Shown here: piece after piece, positions 15,316 to 23,889 of the stretch
Layout of the letters: the number at the start of each line of letters is the position of its first letter
How positions within the stretch are numbered: position 1 is the first letter of the stretch
Origin: Paenibacillus_G filicis
GTDB lineage: Bacteria; Bacillota; Bacilli; Paenibacillales; NBRC-103111
Reading direction: 5' to 3'
DNA length: 64,000 nt
Assembly (NCBI RefSeq): GCF_038070315.1
Contig: NZ_JBBPCC010000009.1
Span: 62,001 to 126,000, forward strand
Position numbers and translations under genes: made by a program
Notes under the pieces: model-generated
Told to the model about the DNA's origin: nothing
Databases searched by the model: none
What the model saw: the letters and a program-made list of their open reading frames with translations, nothing else

Positions 15316-17532
15316 ATGGCTAAGCCGCTGCTCGACATCGAGCATTTGACCGTCGATTTTATAACCGAGAGAGGAAAGCTGACCGCCATATCCGATCTAT
15401 CGCTGCACATCAACCCGGGTGAGACGGTCTGTCTGGTCGGTGAGTCGGGGAGCGGTAAAACCATTACGTCCAAAGCCGTGATGCGTCTGATCGATTACGA
15501 GAACGGCGTTATTTCCGGAGGCACGATCCGGCTCGGTGACGACGAGCTTACGTCTTTGCCCCAGGAGCGAATGCGCAGGCTGCGGGGCAAGAAGCTGTCG
15601 ATGGTGTTCCAGGAGCCGATGGCCGCCTTCGACCCGGTATTCACCATAGGCAGCCAGATCGTCGACGTCATCGTCCGCCATACGCGACAAGGGAAGTCCC
15701 AAGCCTCCAGCCATGCGATCGGCTTGCTGAGACGGGTAGGGATCCCGGAGCCTGAGCTGCGGATGAAGCAGTATCCCGGCGAATTGTCGGGAGGCATGCT
15801 GCAGCGGGCGATGATCGCGATGGCGCTGGCCTGCGGGCCGGAGCTGCTGATCGCCGACGAGCCGACGACAGCGCTCGATGTGACGATACAGGCGCAGATT
15901 CTCCAGCTGCTGCAGGAGCTGAAAGCCGAGTATAACATGTCGATCCTGCTGATCACGCATGATCTGGGCGTAGCCTCCGAGATTGCGGACCGCATTGTAG
16001 TCATGTACGCAGGCAAGATCGTCGAGCAGGCCCCGGCCCGGGAGCTGTTCGAGCGGCCGCTGCATCCGTACACACAAGGGCTGCTCCAGTCCGTGACGAC
16101 GCTGGACACCTGCCGGGGGTCCAAGCTGCATGCGATTGAGGGTGCAATCCCGAGCTTGTCGGCGCTGCCGTCAGGCTGCCGCTTTCATCCCCGGTGCCCC
16201 TATGCCACCGAGGTCTGCGCCAGCACGGTGCCTCCTTTGGAGGAAAAGGAGGGCAGGGAGGTGGCCTGCTGGCACATCGGGGCCGGTGAGGCTGGATATG
16301 GGGCAGCCGCCAGGGAAGAGGCGGCGGAAGTGCTTCTCCTTGGGTCAGCATCTGCGGGTGAGGAACAGGCAGAGCACCACGCAGCAGCTTCTGAAGCCGC
16401 CTCTGGCAGTACGGGAGCAGGGAATACCGCCCCCGTGCCGGCTTACGCCGAAGTGGAGGAGCGCTTGTTCCTTCACGCTCTAGCTGATCCTTCACTGCGC
16501 CCGCCTGTTGCCGGGGAACCAGCGTCCCAGTCCGGTTCTTCCCATGGAGTCGAGGGGCATGAAGCGCGCCTGCCATTGTTCGAGGTCAAGGGTTTAAGCA
16601 AGATGTACGCGCTCAAGGGAGGACTGCTGCAGCGGTCACGCAAGGCAATCCGGGCCGTGGACGATGTTTCTTTCTCCATCGAGCAGGGAGAGACATTCGG
16701 GCTGGTTGGCGAATCGGGGAGTGGCAAGTCTACGCTCGGACGAATGCTGCTGCAGCTCGAGCCGGCTACGGGAGGACAGGTGCTGTTCCAGGGACAGGAG
16801 CTGTCCGTCAGGAAGAGCAAGACGCTGCGGGACGCGAGGCGGGATATGCAGGTTATTTTCCAGGACCCGTACGGCTCGCTCAATCCACGGTGGAAAATCG
16901 GCGATATTATCGGCGAGCCGCTGCTGGTACATGAGGGGCTGACCGGCAGGGCGAAGCGCTTGCGCGTGGAGGAGCTGCTGACGGACGTGGGGCTGTCGCC
17001 TTCGCTCTATGACCGCTACCCTCATGAATTTTCGGGCGGGCAGCGCCAGCGGATCGGGATTGCCCGGGCGATCGCGCTGCGGCCCAAGTTTATATTGGCC
17101 GATGAGGCGGTCTCAGCGCTCGACGTGTCTGTACAGGCACAGATCGTCAATCTGCTGCAGGACCTGCAGCAGCGGCTCGGCCTTACGTATTTGTTCATTG
17201 GCCACGGTCTCCATGTCGTGCGTCACATCTCCGACCGGATTGGCGTCATGTACCTCGGCAAGCTGGTAGAAATTGCACCCAGCGAGGAGCTGTTCCTTCG
17301 ACCGGCCCATCCGTATACCCAGGCGCTGATCGCTTCGATCCCGCAGCCTGGTCCGGGCCGGGTTCGCGAGCGGATCTCGCTGCAGGGAGAGATTCCGTCT
17401 CCCGCCAATCCGCCGTCGGGCTGCCGGTTCCATCCCCGCTGCCCGGCGGCTACGTCCAAGTGCCGGGAGCAGCAGCCCGACTGGCAACAAATCGGCAGCG
17501 GCCACTGGGCCGCGTGCCACTATCCTAGATAA
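15316..17532 (+). CDS. Fused double ATPase of a peptide-type ABC transporter (DppD-DppF fusion)
   Basis: One 738-residue chain carries two complete nucleotide-binding domains. Domain 1 (about residues 5-320) has Walker A GESGSGKT, signature LSGGM and Walker B LLIADEPTT; domain 2 (about 420-738) has GESGSGKS, FSGGQRQR and ILADEAVS. Each ends with the C-rich oligopeptide-transporter extension (SGCRFHPRCP). The roughly 100-residue linker between them is rich in Ala, Glu and Ser and probably disordered. In domain 2 the switch histidine is in GHGLHV rather than the usual SHDL. ATG 15316 follows GGAGGTG; a GTG at 15307 is the alternative. Confidence 0.87.
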   Translation: MAKPLLDIEHLTVDFITERGKLTAISDLSLHINPGETVCLVGESGSGKTITSKAVMRLIDYENGVISGGTIRLGDDELTSLPQERMRRLRGKKLSMVFQEPMAAFDPVFTIGSQIVDVIVRHTRQGKSQASSHAIGLLRRVGIPEPELRMKQYPGELSGGMLQRAMIAMALACGPELLIADEPTTALDVTIQAQILQLLQELKAEYNMSILLITHDLGVASEIADRIVVMYAGKIVEQAPARELFERPLHPYTQGLLQSVTTLDTCRGSKLHAIEGAIPSLSALPSGCRFHPRCPYATEVCASTVPPLEEKEGREVACWHIGAGEAGYGAAAREEAAEVLLLGSASAGEEQAEHHAAASEAASGSTGAGNTAPVPAYAEVEERLFLHALADPSLRPPVAGEPASQSGSSHGVEGHEARLPLFEVKGLSKMYALKGGLLQRSRKAIRAVDDVSFSIEQGETFGLVGESGSGKSTLGRMLLQLEPATGGQVLFQGQELSVRKSKTLRDARRDMQVIFQDPYGSLNPRWKIGDIIGEPLLVHEGLTGRAKRLRVEELLTDVGLSPSLYDRYPHEFSGGQRQRIGIARAIALRPKFILADEAVSALDVSVQAQIVNLLQDLQQRLGLTYLFIGHGLHVVRHISDRIGVMYLGKLVEIAPSEELFLRPAHPYTQALIASIPQPGPGRVRERISLQGEIPSPANPPSGCRFHPRCPAATSKCREQQPDWQQIGSGHWAACHYPR

Positions 17533-17551
17533 GCAGGAGGCATCGCCTGAC

Positions 17552-18304
17552 ATGATCAAGCTGACCAATATTCGCAAATCATTCGGCAAGCAGGAGGTGC
17601 TGCGAGGCATTAACCTGACCGTAGACAAGGGAGATGTCGTCGCTATCCTTGGGCCGAGCGGATCGGGCAAAACGACGCTGCTGCGATGCGTTAATTTTCT
17701 GGAGAAGCCGGGAGAAGGACAAGTGACGATCGGTGATTTCGCCGTGGATTGCAAGCATCCGGGTAAACGGGATATTCTCAAGCTGCGCCGCAAGACGGCG
17801 ATGGTGTTCCAGCATTATAATCTGTTCCGTCATAAAACGGTGCTGGAGAACGTGATGGAAGGTTTGATCATCGCGCAGAAGGTACCGAAGGACGAAGCCA
17901 GAGCGAGAAGCCTGGCCGTACTCGACAAGGTAGGGCTGTCGGAGAAGATTGACGCTTATCCGAGCCAGTTGTCCGGTGGACAGCAGCAGCGGGTCGGCAT
18001 CGCCCGGGCGCTCGCGCTCAATCCCGAGGTGATCTTGTTTGATGAACCCACTTCGGCGCTCGACCCGGAACTGGTCGGTGAGGTATTGGCCGTCATTCGC
18101 AGCATCGCACGCGAAGGGGTCACCATGATTATCGTGACGCATGAGATGACTTTTGCCCGCGAGGTGGCGAGCCAGGTCGTTTTCATGGACGGAGGCGTTA
18201 TCGTGGAGCAGGGAGAGCCGGAAGAGCTGTTCACCCGTCCGAAGGAGGAGCGCACCCGGCAATTTCTGAAGCGCATTACACCTGACTGGAGCTATGTGAT
18301 CTAA
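17552..18304 (+). CDS. Polar amino acid/cystine-type ABC transporter ATPase (TcyN-like)
   Basis: The 250-residue ATPase has Walker A GPSGSGKT, Q-loop VFQHYNLF, signature LSGGQQQR, Walker B VILFDEPTSALD and switch THEM, the pattern of GlnQ/TcyC/TcyN amino acid importers. It resembles cystine uptake ATPases best (FLEKPGEGQVTIGD and the LFRHKTVLENV segment). No matching permease or binding protein is present, so it is an orphan, either a remnant of a tcyJKLMN-like set or a subunit serving a transporter encoded elsewhere. It follows the fused ATPase by 19 nt. Confidence 0.85.
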   Translation: MIKLTNIRKSFGKQEVLRGINLTVDKGDVVAILGPSGSGKTTLLRCVNFLEKPGEGQVTIGDFAVDCKHPGKRDILKLRRKTAMVFQHYNLFRHKTVLENVMEGLIIAQKVPKDEARARSLAVLDKVGLSEKIDAYPSQLSGGQQQRVGIARALALNPEVILFDEPTSALDPELVGEVLAVIRSIAREGVTMIIVTHEMTFAREVASQVVFMDGGVIVEQGEPEELFTRPKEERTRQFLKRITPDWSYVI

Positions 18305-18361
18305 ATCGAAGAATCAGGCAGTGCCAAGGGGCTGCACATATGAATAGGAGGAGGCTACACA

Positions 18362-18835
18362 ATGAGCCAGGAGCAACAAACGATTGATTTGCAGCAATAT
18401 GAGGGAACACTGCAGTTATTGAAGCACGCTGTAGAAGGTTTGGACGGGGAACAGCTGAAGCGCAAGCCGGCTCCCGACAAATGGAGCGTCACGGAGGTTT
18501 TGTCCCATTTGACAGATCATAATATTGTGACGACCTTCCGCATCCGCCAAATCATCTCGGAGGAGGAGCCCAAGCTCCCTCCGTTCGATCAAGACCCCTG
18601 GGTAAGCCGCACGCGGGCCAACGAGAGCGATATTGCCGACATCTTCGCTGTGTATCAGGCCTTGCTGACCTATAATGCGCTGCTGCTACGCCGGATTGCC
18701 GCAGACGATTTTAACCGTACCGGCATCAATGTTAGAGGAAAATCAGTGTCGCTTGCCGAACTTCTTAAAGCATACGTCGATCACGTCCATGTTCATCTGG
18801 GGCAAATCGACCGCATCAAACAAGCTGTCATCTAA
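18362..18835 (+). CDS. DinB/YfiT-fold metal-dependent protein
   Basis: The 157-residue protein fits the DinB four-helix family: WSVTEVLSHLTDHN near residue 40-53 carries the first metal-binding histidine and DHVHVHLGQID near the end carries the other two. Several DinB-fold enzymes (BstA, YfiT) are thiol-S-transferases that use bacillithiol or similar thiols, which would suit a sulfur cluster. That function is inference from the fold and from its neighbours. It ends 14 nt before the M20 gene and begins 57 nt after the orphan ATPase. Confidence 0.75.
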   Translation: MSQEQQTIDLQQYEGTLQLLKHAVEGLDGEQLKRKPAPDKWSVTEVLSHLTDHNIVTTFRIRQIISEEEPKLPPFDQDPWVSRTRANESDIADIFAVYQALLTYNALLLRRIAADDFNRTGINVRGKSVSLAELLKAYVDHVHVHLGQIDRIKQAVI

Positions 18836-18849
18836 AGGAGATCAACCGC

Positions 18850-20031
18850 ATGACATCTGAAATGTTCCTGGAAGAAGCGGGAGAGCTTAGGGAACGGCTG
18901 ATTGGCTTCCGCCGTGAGCTGCACCGCTTTCCCGAGCTGTCCATGCAGGAGATCGAGACGACGCGCAAGATCCGTGAGGCGCTGACGGCTGAGGGTATTA
19001 CGCTGCTGCCACTCTCGCTGAAGGTTGGTGTGCTGGCTGAGATCGAGGGAGACGAACCGGGACCGACGATTGCGCTGCGGGCGGATATCGACGCATTGCC
19101 GATCACGGAGGAAACGGGCCTGCCGTTCGCTTCCGAGGTTCCGGGCAAGATGCATGCCTGCGGGCATGACTTCCATACCTCGGCAATTCTTGGAGCGGCT
19201 CTGCTGCTGCACCGCAATAGACGGAGACTTCGGGGCAAGGTACGCCTGCTGTTCCAGCCGGGCGAGGAGAAGGGAATCGGGGCCAAGGCTCTGCTGGATG
19301 CAGGGGCGCTGGATGGCGTGCAGGCTATCTTCGGGATGCACAACAAGCCTGACCTTCCGGTAGGTACCGTTGGTCTGAAGACGGGGGCGCTGATGGCCAG
19401 CGTCGACGGCTTCAAGATCACGGTGACCGGCAAAGGCGGGCATGCCGCCATCCCTGATGCCGCGATCGATCCGATTGTCGCCGCCAGCGCTATTGTCGGC
19501 GGGCTGCAGACGGCCGTCAGCCGCAGCATCAGCCCATTCGACTCCGCGGTGCTCAGCGTCTGCAGCTTCCACGCAGGCACGAGCTGGAATGTCATCCCCG
19601 ATGAGGCGGTGCTGGACGGCACGGTCCGGACCTTCCGCCCTGAAGTGCGGGCACGCATTCCCGAGCTGCTGGAGCGGATCGCATCCGGCATCGCCGCCGG
19701 GTATGGCGCCGAGATCAAGCTGAGCTGGTTTGCAGGCATTCCAAGTGTCAGCAATGCAGCTTCGGCGGTCGCCATTGCGCATGAGGCTGCCGAGTTGGTC
19801 GGCTTGACGGTGACGGAAGCCATCCCTTCAGCCGGAGGGGAAGATTTTGCCCATTACCAGGAGCGGGTGCCGGGCTGTTTCGTCTGGGTAGGCACCAGCG
19901 GCACGGAGGAGTGGCATCATCCGAAGTTCACGCTGAACGAGGATGCCTTGGCCCCGGCTGCGGCGTTGTTCGCGCAGACCGCAGTTCTGGCTCTGGAGCA
20001 GAGCTGGGAAGTTGCCGCTGCCGTACGCTGA
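18850..20031 (+). CDS. M20 family amidohydrolase (N-acyl amino acid deacylase)
   Basis: The 393-residue M20D-type metallohydrolase has RRELHRFPELS at its N-terminus, RADIDALPI, the metal site HACGHDFHT, QPGEE with the catalytic and metal glutamates, and the final metal histidine in WHHPKFTLNE. These enzymes hydrolyse N-acyl amino acids; the Bacillus sulfur-salvage operons contain a relative (YtnL/YxeP) that deacetylates N-acetyl-S-alkylcysteine. It is the last gene of the co-directional run and is followed by a terminator-like hairpin. Confidence 0.88.
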   Translation: MTSEMFLEEAGELRERLIGFRRELHRFPELSMQEIETTRKIREALTAEGITLLPLSLKVGVLAEIEGDEPGPTIALRADIDALPITEETGLPFASEVPGKMHACGHDFHTSAILGAALLLHRNRRRLRGKVRLLFQPGEEKGIGAKALLDAGALDGVQAIFGMHNKPDLPVGTVGLKTGALMASVDGFKITVTGKGGHAAIPDAAIDPIVAASAIVGGLQTAVSRSISPFDSAVLSVCSFHAGTSWNVIPDEAVLDGTVRTFRPEVRARIPELLERIASGIAAGYGAEIKLSWFAGIPSVSNAASAVAIAHEAAELVGLTVTEAIPSAGGEDFAHYQERVPGCFVWVGTSGTEEWHHPKFTLNEDALAPAAALFAQTAVLALEQSWEVAAAVR

Positions 20032-20039
20032 AGCACGAA

Positions 20040-20081
20040 AAGGCTGCCGTCTTGCAGGGGAACCTGCTGGCCGGCAGCCTT
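20040..20081 (+). terminator. Terminator-like hairpin ending the sulfur cluster
   Basis: AAGGCTGCCG (20040-20049) pairs with CGGCAGCCTT (20072-20081), and an inner stem GCAGG/CCTGC (20054-20058, 20063-20067) nests inside. The T run is poor (TTCTTGG), so its efficiency is uncertain. Confidence 0.6.
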
Positions 20082-20174
20082 CTTGGATTGTTTGCTCCGC
20101 CCGAGGCGGCCATCGCTCAAGTATTCGTCCCTGCTCCTGCGTAGTGCAAGCCAGAGAAAGCGGCAGGTGGATGC

Positions 20175-21032
20175 CTAGCGAACGTACCACTCGCCGGACA
20201 TCCAGTCGTTGGCCTTCCAGCGCAGTACATCGGGGGTTGCCAGATGGGCGATCTCCTTGAGAAATTCGAGCTGCTCCAGCTCGCTCATCGGCGTGAAGCG
20301 CTCGGCGACCGCTAAGTTATTCTCCAGCTGTTCCATCGTTTCCATCCCGATGATCGCCGTGGCGATCGGCAGGGACAGCGTGTAGCGGAGCGCCTGCTCG
20401 TACCAGGGGGCCAGCTTGCCCAGCGCAATGACCTTCATCCCGATGACGGCTACACCTCTGCGTGTGGCCTCCGGGAGGAATTCATGTGCAAAGCTGTAGA
20501 TCCAATGATCGGCCGCAGAGAGCGCCACCAGAGCGCTGTCGAACGGGAAGCGCCGGATCGCCTCGACGAGCACCTGCGGGTTAGTATGACCGCTGACGCT
20601 GATCGCCCTGATCACTCCCTGTTCCTTGGCCTCGACAAGCGCTTCAAGGGCGCCGCCGGGCGCGAGGCAGCGGTCCAGATCGTCCATATGGACGAGATTG
20701 TGAAGCCTCCACTCCTCGATGTGATCCGTGCGCAGCCGCTTCAAGGTGGATTCCAGTAGACGCCAGGAGCCGTCGCGGGTGCGGTCGTGAGTTTTGGACG
20801 CGATCCAGGCCTGATCGCGCTTGCCCTCCAGAGCGAGACCGAGCCGTTCTTCTGCTTGGCCGTCCGAATAGCTCGGCGCCGTATCGAAATACGTGATGCC
20901 TGCCTCTAGTGCACGGTGGACGATACGGACCGCCTCGGCTTCTGAGCAGCCGTGTTCGTCTACCATACGCTGGGAGCCGAAGCTGAGCAGCGGGAAGCTG
21001 GCACCGGTCTGGCCGAATGCTCTCATTTCCAT
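20175..21032 (-). CDS. Aldo/keto reductase
   Basis: The 285-residue NAD(P)H-dependent reductase shows the catalytic tetrad of the family: Asp and Tyr in FDTAPSYSDGQAEERLG, Lys in WIASKTHDR and His in WRLHNLV. The NADP site region near the C-terminus (PIATAIIGMETMEQLENNL) fits the AKR fold. ATG 21032 has AAGGAG 9 nt upstream; a second ATG at 21026 is possible, and the ATG at 21125 would lie beyond the likely promoter. It is transcribed away from the SolA-like gene with a short shared upstream region. The substrate is unknown. Confidence 0.85.
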   Translation of the reverse strand: MEMRAFGQTGASFPLLSFGSQRMVDEHGCSEAEAVRIVHRALEAGITYFDTAPSYSDGQAEERLGLALEGKRDQAWIASKTHDRTRDGSWRLLESTLKRLRTDHIEEWRLHNLVHMDDLDRCLAPGGALEALVEAKEQGVIRAISVSGHTNPQVLVEAIRRFPFDSALVALSAADHWIYSFAHEFLPEATRRGVAVIGMKVIALGKLAPWYEQALRYTLSLPIATAIIGMETMEQLENNLAVAERFTPMSELEQLEFLKEIAHLATPDVLRWKANDWMSGEWYVR

Positions 21033-21114
21033 AGCTATCCACTCCTTATAGTCAGAAATTGTATGTTGCCAGTATAGCATAAAACTTGTATGCGAAGGAA
21101 AGCGGGGAAATCCG

Positions 21115-22257
21115 ATGCGCACCACCTACGACGTTATCATAGCTGGCGCCGGCTCTATGGGCATGAGCGCTGGTTATTACTTAGCTCAAAGAAACCTCCA
21201 TGTGCTGCTGATCGACCGGTTCGATCCCCCACATACGAGCGGCAGCCACAATGGAGATACAAGGCTGATCCGTCATGCCTACCCAGGCAGTCTTACCTAT
21301 ACGGAAATGGCTCTCCGCTCCGATCAGCTCTGGACAGAGCTTGAGGAGGCGAGCGGCGAGACGCTGCTTGTCCGCTCCGGCGTGCTCAATCTGGGGTCGG
21401 AAGAGCTGTCCATGATCGGGGAGAAAAAGAAACGCGCCCAGCAATTCGGACTCGATGTCGAGCTGGTATCGGCTGCAGATATCTCGGTCCGATGGCCGGG
21501 CATTGCACTGCCTGCCGGTTATGCGGGGGTGTACGAGCGCAACGCAGGCTATCTGTTTAGCGAAGCGTGCGTCCGCGCCTACCGGCAGCAGGCGTTGGCC
21601 TTGGGGGCGGAGCTGCTGCCGAATACGGCAGTTACCGGCATTCAGGCGGGTACGGATGGCAGCGTGAGCGTGCAGACCAGCTCCGGAACATTTTCGGCGA
21701 AGAAGGCCGTCGTTAGCCTAGGCGCCTGGTTCGGCGGGCTGGAGGGCTTGCCTCCGCTGCCTATCCGTCCTGTACGCAAGGCGGTCGGCTGGTTCGAAGC
21801 GCCGGAGGCGCTGTACGATGTCGCGCATTTCCCGGGCTTTACCATTACGGATACGTCGGGGGCGGGCTTTTACGGCTTCCCGAGCGTGGACGGCTCAGGC
21901 GTTAAGATTGGGCGTCATGACCGAGGTCAGGATTGGGCGCCGGGACAGCCCTTCGAGCCGTTCGGGCATTATCCCGAGGACGAGGCGGAGCTGCGTGCGG
22001 GCCTGGAAGCCTTATTCCCGCAGGCGGCCGGAAGGCTGCTGCGGGGGGCGGTATGCAAGTATGAGTTCACTCCCGACGAGGACTTCATCATCGATCTGCA
22101 TCCGCAGAACCGCAACATTGTCATAGCCGGAGGCTTCTCCGGACATGGCTTTAAATTCGCCAGTGCAGTAGGTGAGATTGCTGCCGATCTGCTGACAGAA
22201 GGCCGGTCGCGATTCGATCTGTCGCCGTTCTCGTTGGGGCGGTTCGGTTCTTTGTAA
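21115..22257 (+). CDS. Monomeric sarcosine oxidase/N-methyltryptophan oxidase-type flavoenzyme
   Basis: The 380-residue flavoprotein opens with the Rossmann motif IIAGAGSMGMSAGYYLA and has SGSHNGDTRLIRHAY, a loop conserved in SolA and MSOX. Cys314 in GAVCKYEFTPDEDFIID is at the position of the cysteine that binds FAD covalently in this family (Cys315 in MSOX). The product oxidatively demethylates an N-methyl amino acid, giving formaldehyde and hydrogen peroxide; which amino acid cannot be told. ATG 21115 is 9 nt after a GGGGAAA site. A weak terminator follows at 22372. Confidence 0.88.
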   Translation: MRTTYDVIIAGAGSMGMSAGYYLAQRNLHVLLIDRFDPPHTSGSHNGDTRLIRHAYPGSLTYTEMALRSDQLWTELEEASGETLLVRSGVLNLGSEELSMIGEKKKRAQQFGLDVELVSAADISVRWPGIALPAGYAGVYERNAGYLFSEACVRAYRQQALALGAELLPNTAVTGIQAGTDGSVSVQTSSGTFSAKKAVVSLGAWFGGLEGLPPLPIRPVRKAVGWFEAPEALYDVAHFPGFTITDTSGAGFYGFPSVDGSGVKIGRHDRGQDWAPGQPFEPFGHYPEDEAELRAGLEALFPQAAGRLLRGAVCKYEFTPDEDFIIDLHPQNRNIVIAGGFSGHGFKFASAVGEIAADLLTEGRSRFDLSPFSLGRFGSL

Positions 22258-22371
22258 CGAAATGAACCTTGGACGGCAAATAGTCCGCCCTCTGAAGGCT
22301 AAGACGGGAAAGCTGTATATATGGCTGTCTCTGGAGTAAGAGTACCGGAGCATCGGTACATAAATAGAACA

Positions 22372-22403
22372 AGAAACAGCCGGACTTGTGTCCGGCTGTT
22401 TCT
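22372..22403 (+). terminator. Terminator of the SolA-like gene
   Basis: GAAACAGCCGGA pairs with TCCGGCTGTTTC around a 4-nt loop. The T run is short, but the stem of 12 bp is strong and the hairpin works in both orientations. Confidence 0.7.
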
Positions 22404-22473
22404 GCGTAAAGAGAGTATCGGGAGAGACATGTTCCTGCAGGGAGTAATATTTGTTTCCTCCTTGAGGTTCAAA

Positions 22474-22532
22474 CGAAGGCAAAAAAAGAATTGACAATTC
22501 ATGCCTTCGATGAGAAAATGAACGCGCGTACA
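22474..22532 (+). promoter_or_regulatory. Promoter with inverted repeat and cre-like site before the Gfo-ThuA-Gfo operon
   Basis: TTGACA (22491-22496) and GAAAAT (22514-22519) are 17 bp apart. CGAAGGC (22474-22480) and GCCTTCG (22503-22509) form an inverted repeat around the -35 box. ATGAACGCGCGTACA at 22518-22532 matches 13 of 15 positions of the CcpA cre consensus, just downstream of the -10, as expected for catabolite repression. Confidence 0.45.
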
Positions 22533-22597
22533 TTATATCTTTTTCTAATGAAATCAGTAGACTTGATTAGCGAATATTTCACGGGAGGAAGGGTCCT

Positions 22598-23764
22598 ATG
22601 AATGACAAACGCATATCCGTAGGGATGGTCGGCTACAAGTTTATGGGCAAGGCGCATAGTCATGCGTACCGCGATTTGCCGATGTTTTTTCCACAGGCGG
22701 TTCAGCCCCGCATGGCCGCGATTTGCGGACGGAACGAGGAGAGCGTGGCACGTGCGGCCAGGCAGTTTGGCTGGGAGAGCTACATGACGGATTGGAGGCA
22801 GCTGCTGGAGCGGGACGATATCGACCTTATCGACATCAACGCCCCGAGCGATGCGCATAAAGAGATTGCGCTGGCTGCCGCCAAGGCGGGCAAGCATTTG
22901 TTCTGCGAGAAGCCGCTAGCGCTTACATTGGCGGATAGCCGGGAGATGCTGCAGGCTGCGGAGGAAGCGGGCGTTAAGCATATGATCGGCTTCAATTACC
23001 GCTTCGCTCCGGCGGTCCAGCTGGCCAAGAAGCTGGTGGAGGACGGCAGACTCGGACGTATTTACCATTTCCGGGCCTGGTTTCTGCAGGATTGGATCGT
23101 GGACCCTGATTTCCCGCTGGTCTGGCGCTTGCAGAAGGAGGTTGCCGGATCCGGCTCGCACGGGGATCTCGGTGCACATCTGATCGACCTGGCTCACTTC
23201 CTGGTCGGTGACATGTCCGAGGTCATCGGGATGAGTGAGACGTTCGTCAAGGAGCGGCCGCTGCCCGAATCGATGGAAGGCCTGAGCGCCAAAGGCAGCA
23301 AGGATGCACCGCGCGGAGAAGTCACCGTCGACGACGCGACGTTATTCCTGACAAGATTTGCTTCAGGCGCGCTGGGCAGCTTCGAGGCCACACGCTTCGC
23401 TCCCGGGCACCGCTGCACGAATGCTTTCGAGATCAACGGCAGCAAGGGCAGTGTGAAATTCGATTTCGAGCGAATGAACGAACTGCAGGTGTATTTCACG
23501 GATGATGCGGACGATGTCCAGGGCTTCCGGCGGGTGCTGGCGACCGACCCGGCTCATGCCTACAGTGAGGCGTGGTGGCCGCCCGGACATACGATCGGCT
23601 ATGAGCACACCTTCATTCACGAGATGGTGGAGCTGATGAATGCGCTGGAGGAAGACCGGCAGCCCGTGCCGAATTTTACCGATGGGGTCAAATGCCAGCA
23701 GGTGCTTGAAGCGGTAGAACGATCGATTGAGGAGCGCCGTTGGGTGCGAGTGGAAGAGTTATAG
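22598..23764 (+). CDS. Gfo/Idh/MocA family sugar dehydrogenase
   Basis: The 388-residue NAD(P)-dependent oxidoreductase has an N-terminal Rossmann fold (VGMVGYKFMGKAHSHAY), the family motif CEKPLA carrying the catalytic lysine, and GSHGDLGAHLIDLAHFLVG with the catalytic aspartate and histidine. Such enzymes oxidise or epimerise sugars, inositols or amino sugars. It starts an operon with a ThuA protein and a second member of the same family; a cre-like site in its promoter region supports a carbohydrate role. The substrate is unknown. Confidence 0.88.
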   Translation: MNDKRISVGMVGYKFMGKAHSHAYRDLPMFFPQAVQPRMAAICGRNEESVARAARQFGWESYMTDWRQLLERDDIDLIDINAPSDAHKEIALAAAKAGKHLFCEKPLALTLADSREMLQAAEEAGVKHMIGFNYRFAPAVQLAKKLVEDGRLGRIYHFRAWFLQDWIVDPDFPLVWRLQKEVAGSGSHGDLGAHLIDLAHFLVGDMSEVIGMSETFVKERPLPESMEGLSAKGSKDAPRGEVTVDDATLFLTRFASGALGSFEATRFAPGHRCTNAFEINGSKGSVKFDFERMNELQVYFTDDADDVQGFRRVLATDPAHAYSEAWWPPGHTIGYEHTFIHEMVELMNALEEDRQPVPNFTDGVKCQQVLEAVERSIEERRWVRVEEL

Positions 23765-23889
23765 CAGGTGAAATAGGTGTAGCCGGAGATCCGGTGAAAG
23801 CAGGAATGAGTAGGCATCTGTGTCGGCGCAGGTGCCCGGAATACGGTTTTATAAGGGCAGGTATCTCATAGGAACGGGAGGAAGCTGAG

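Larger units (their letters stand above)
22258..22597. other. 340-bp intergenic region with terminator, promoter and operators, no gene seen
   Basis: This gap contains the hairpin that ends the SolA-like gene (22372-22403) and the promoter with two operator-like elements for the next operon (22474-22532). No open frame here has a plausible ribosome binding site, and the remaining 100 bp upstream of the hairpin show nothing recognisable. Confidence 0.6.

Noticed and set aside
18828..19823. 331-residue minus-strand frame opposite the M20 gene
   Set aside because: The Ser/Ala/Arg-rich composition is typical of antisense of a G+C-rich gene; there is no start signal.
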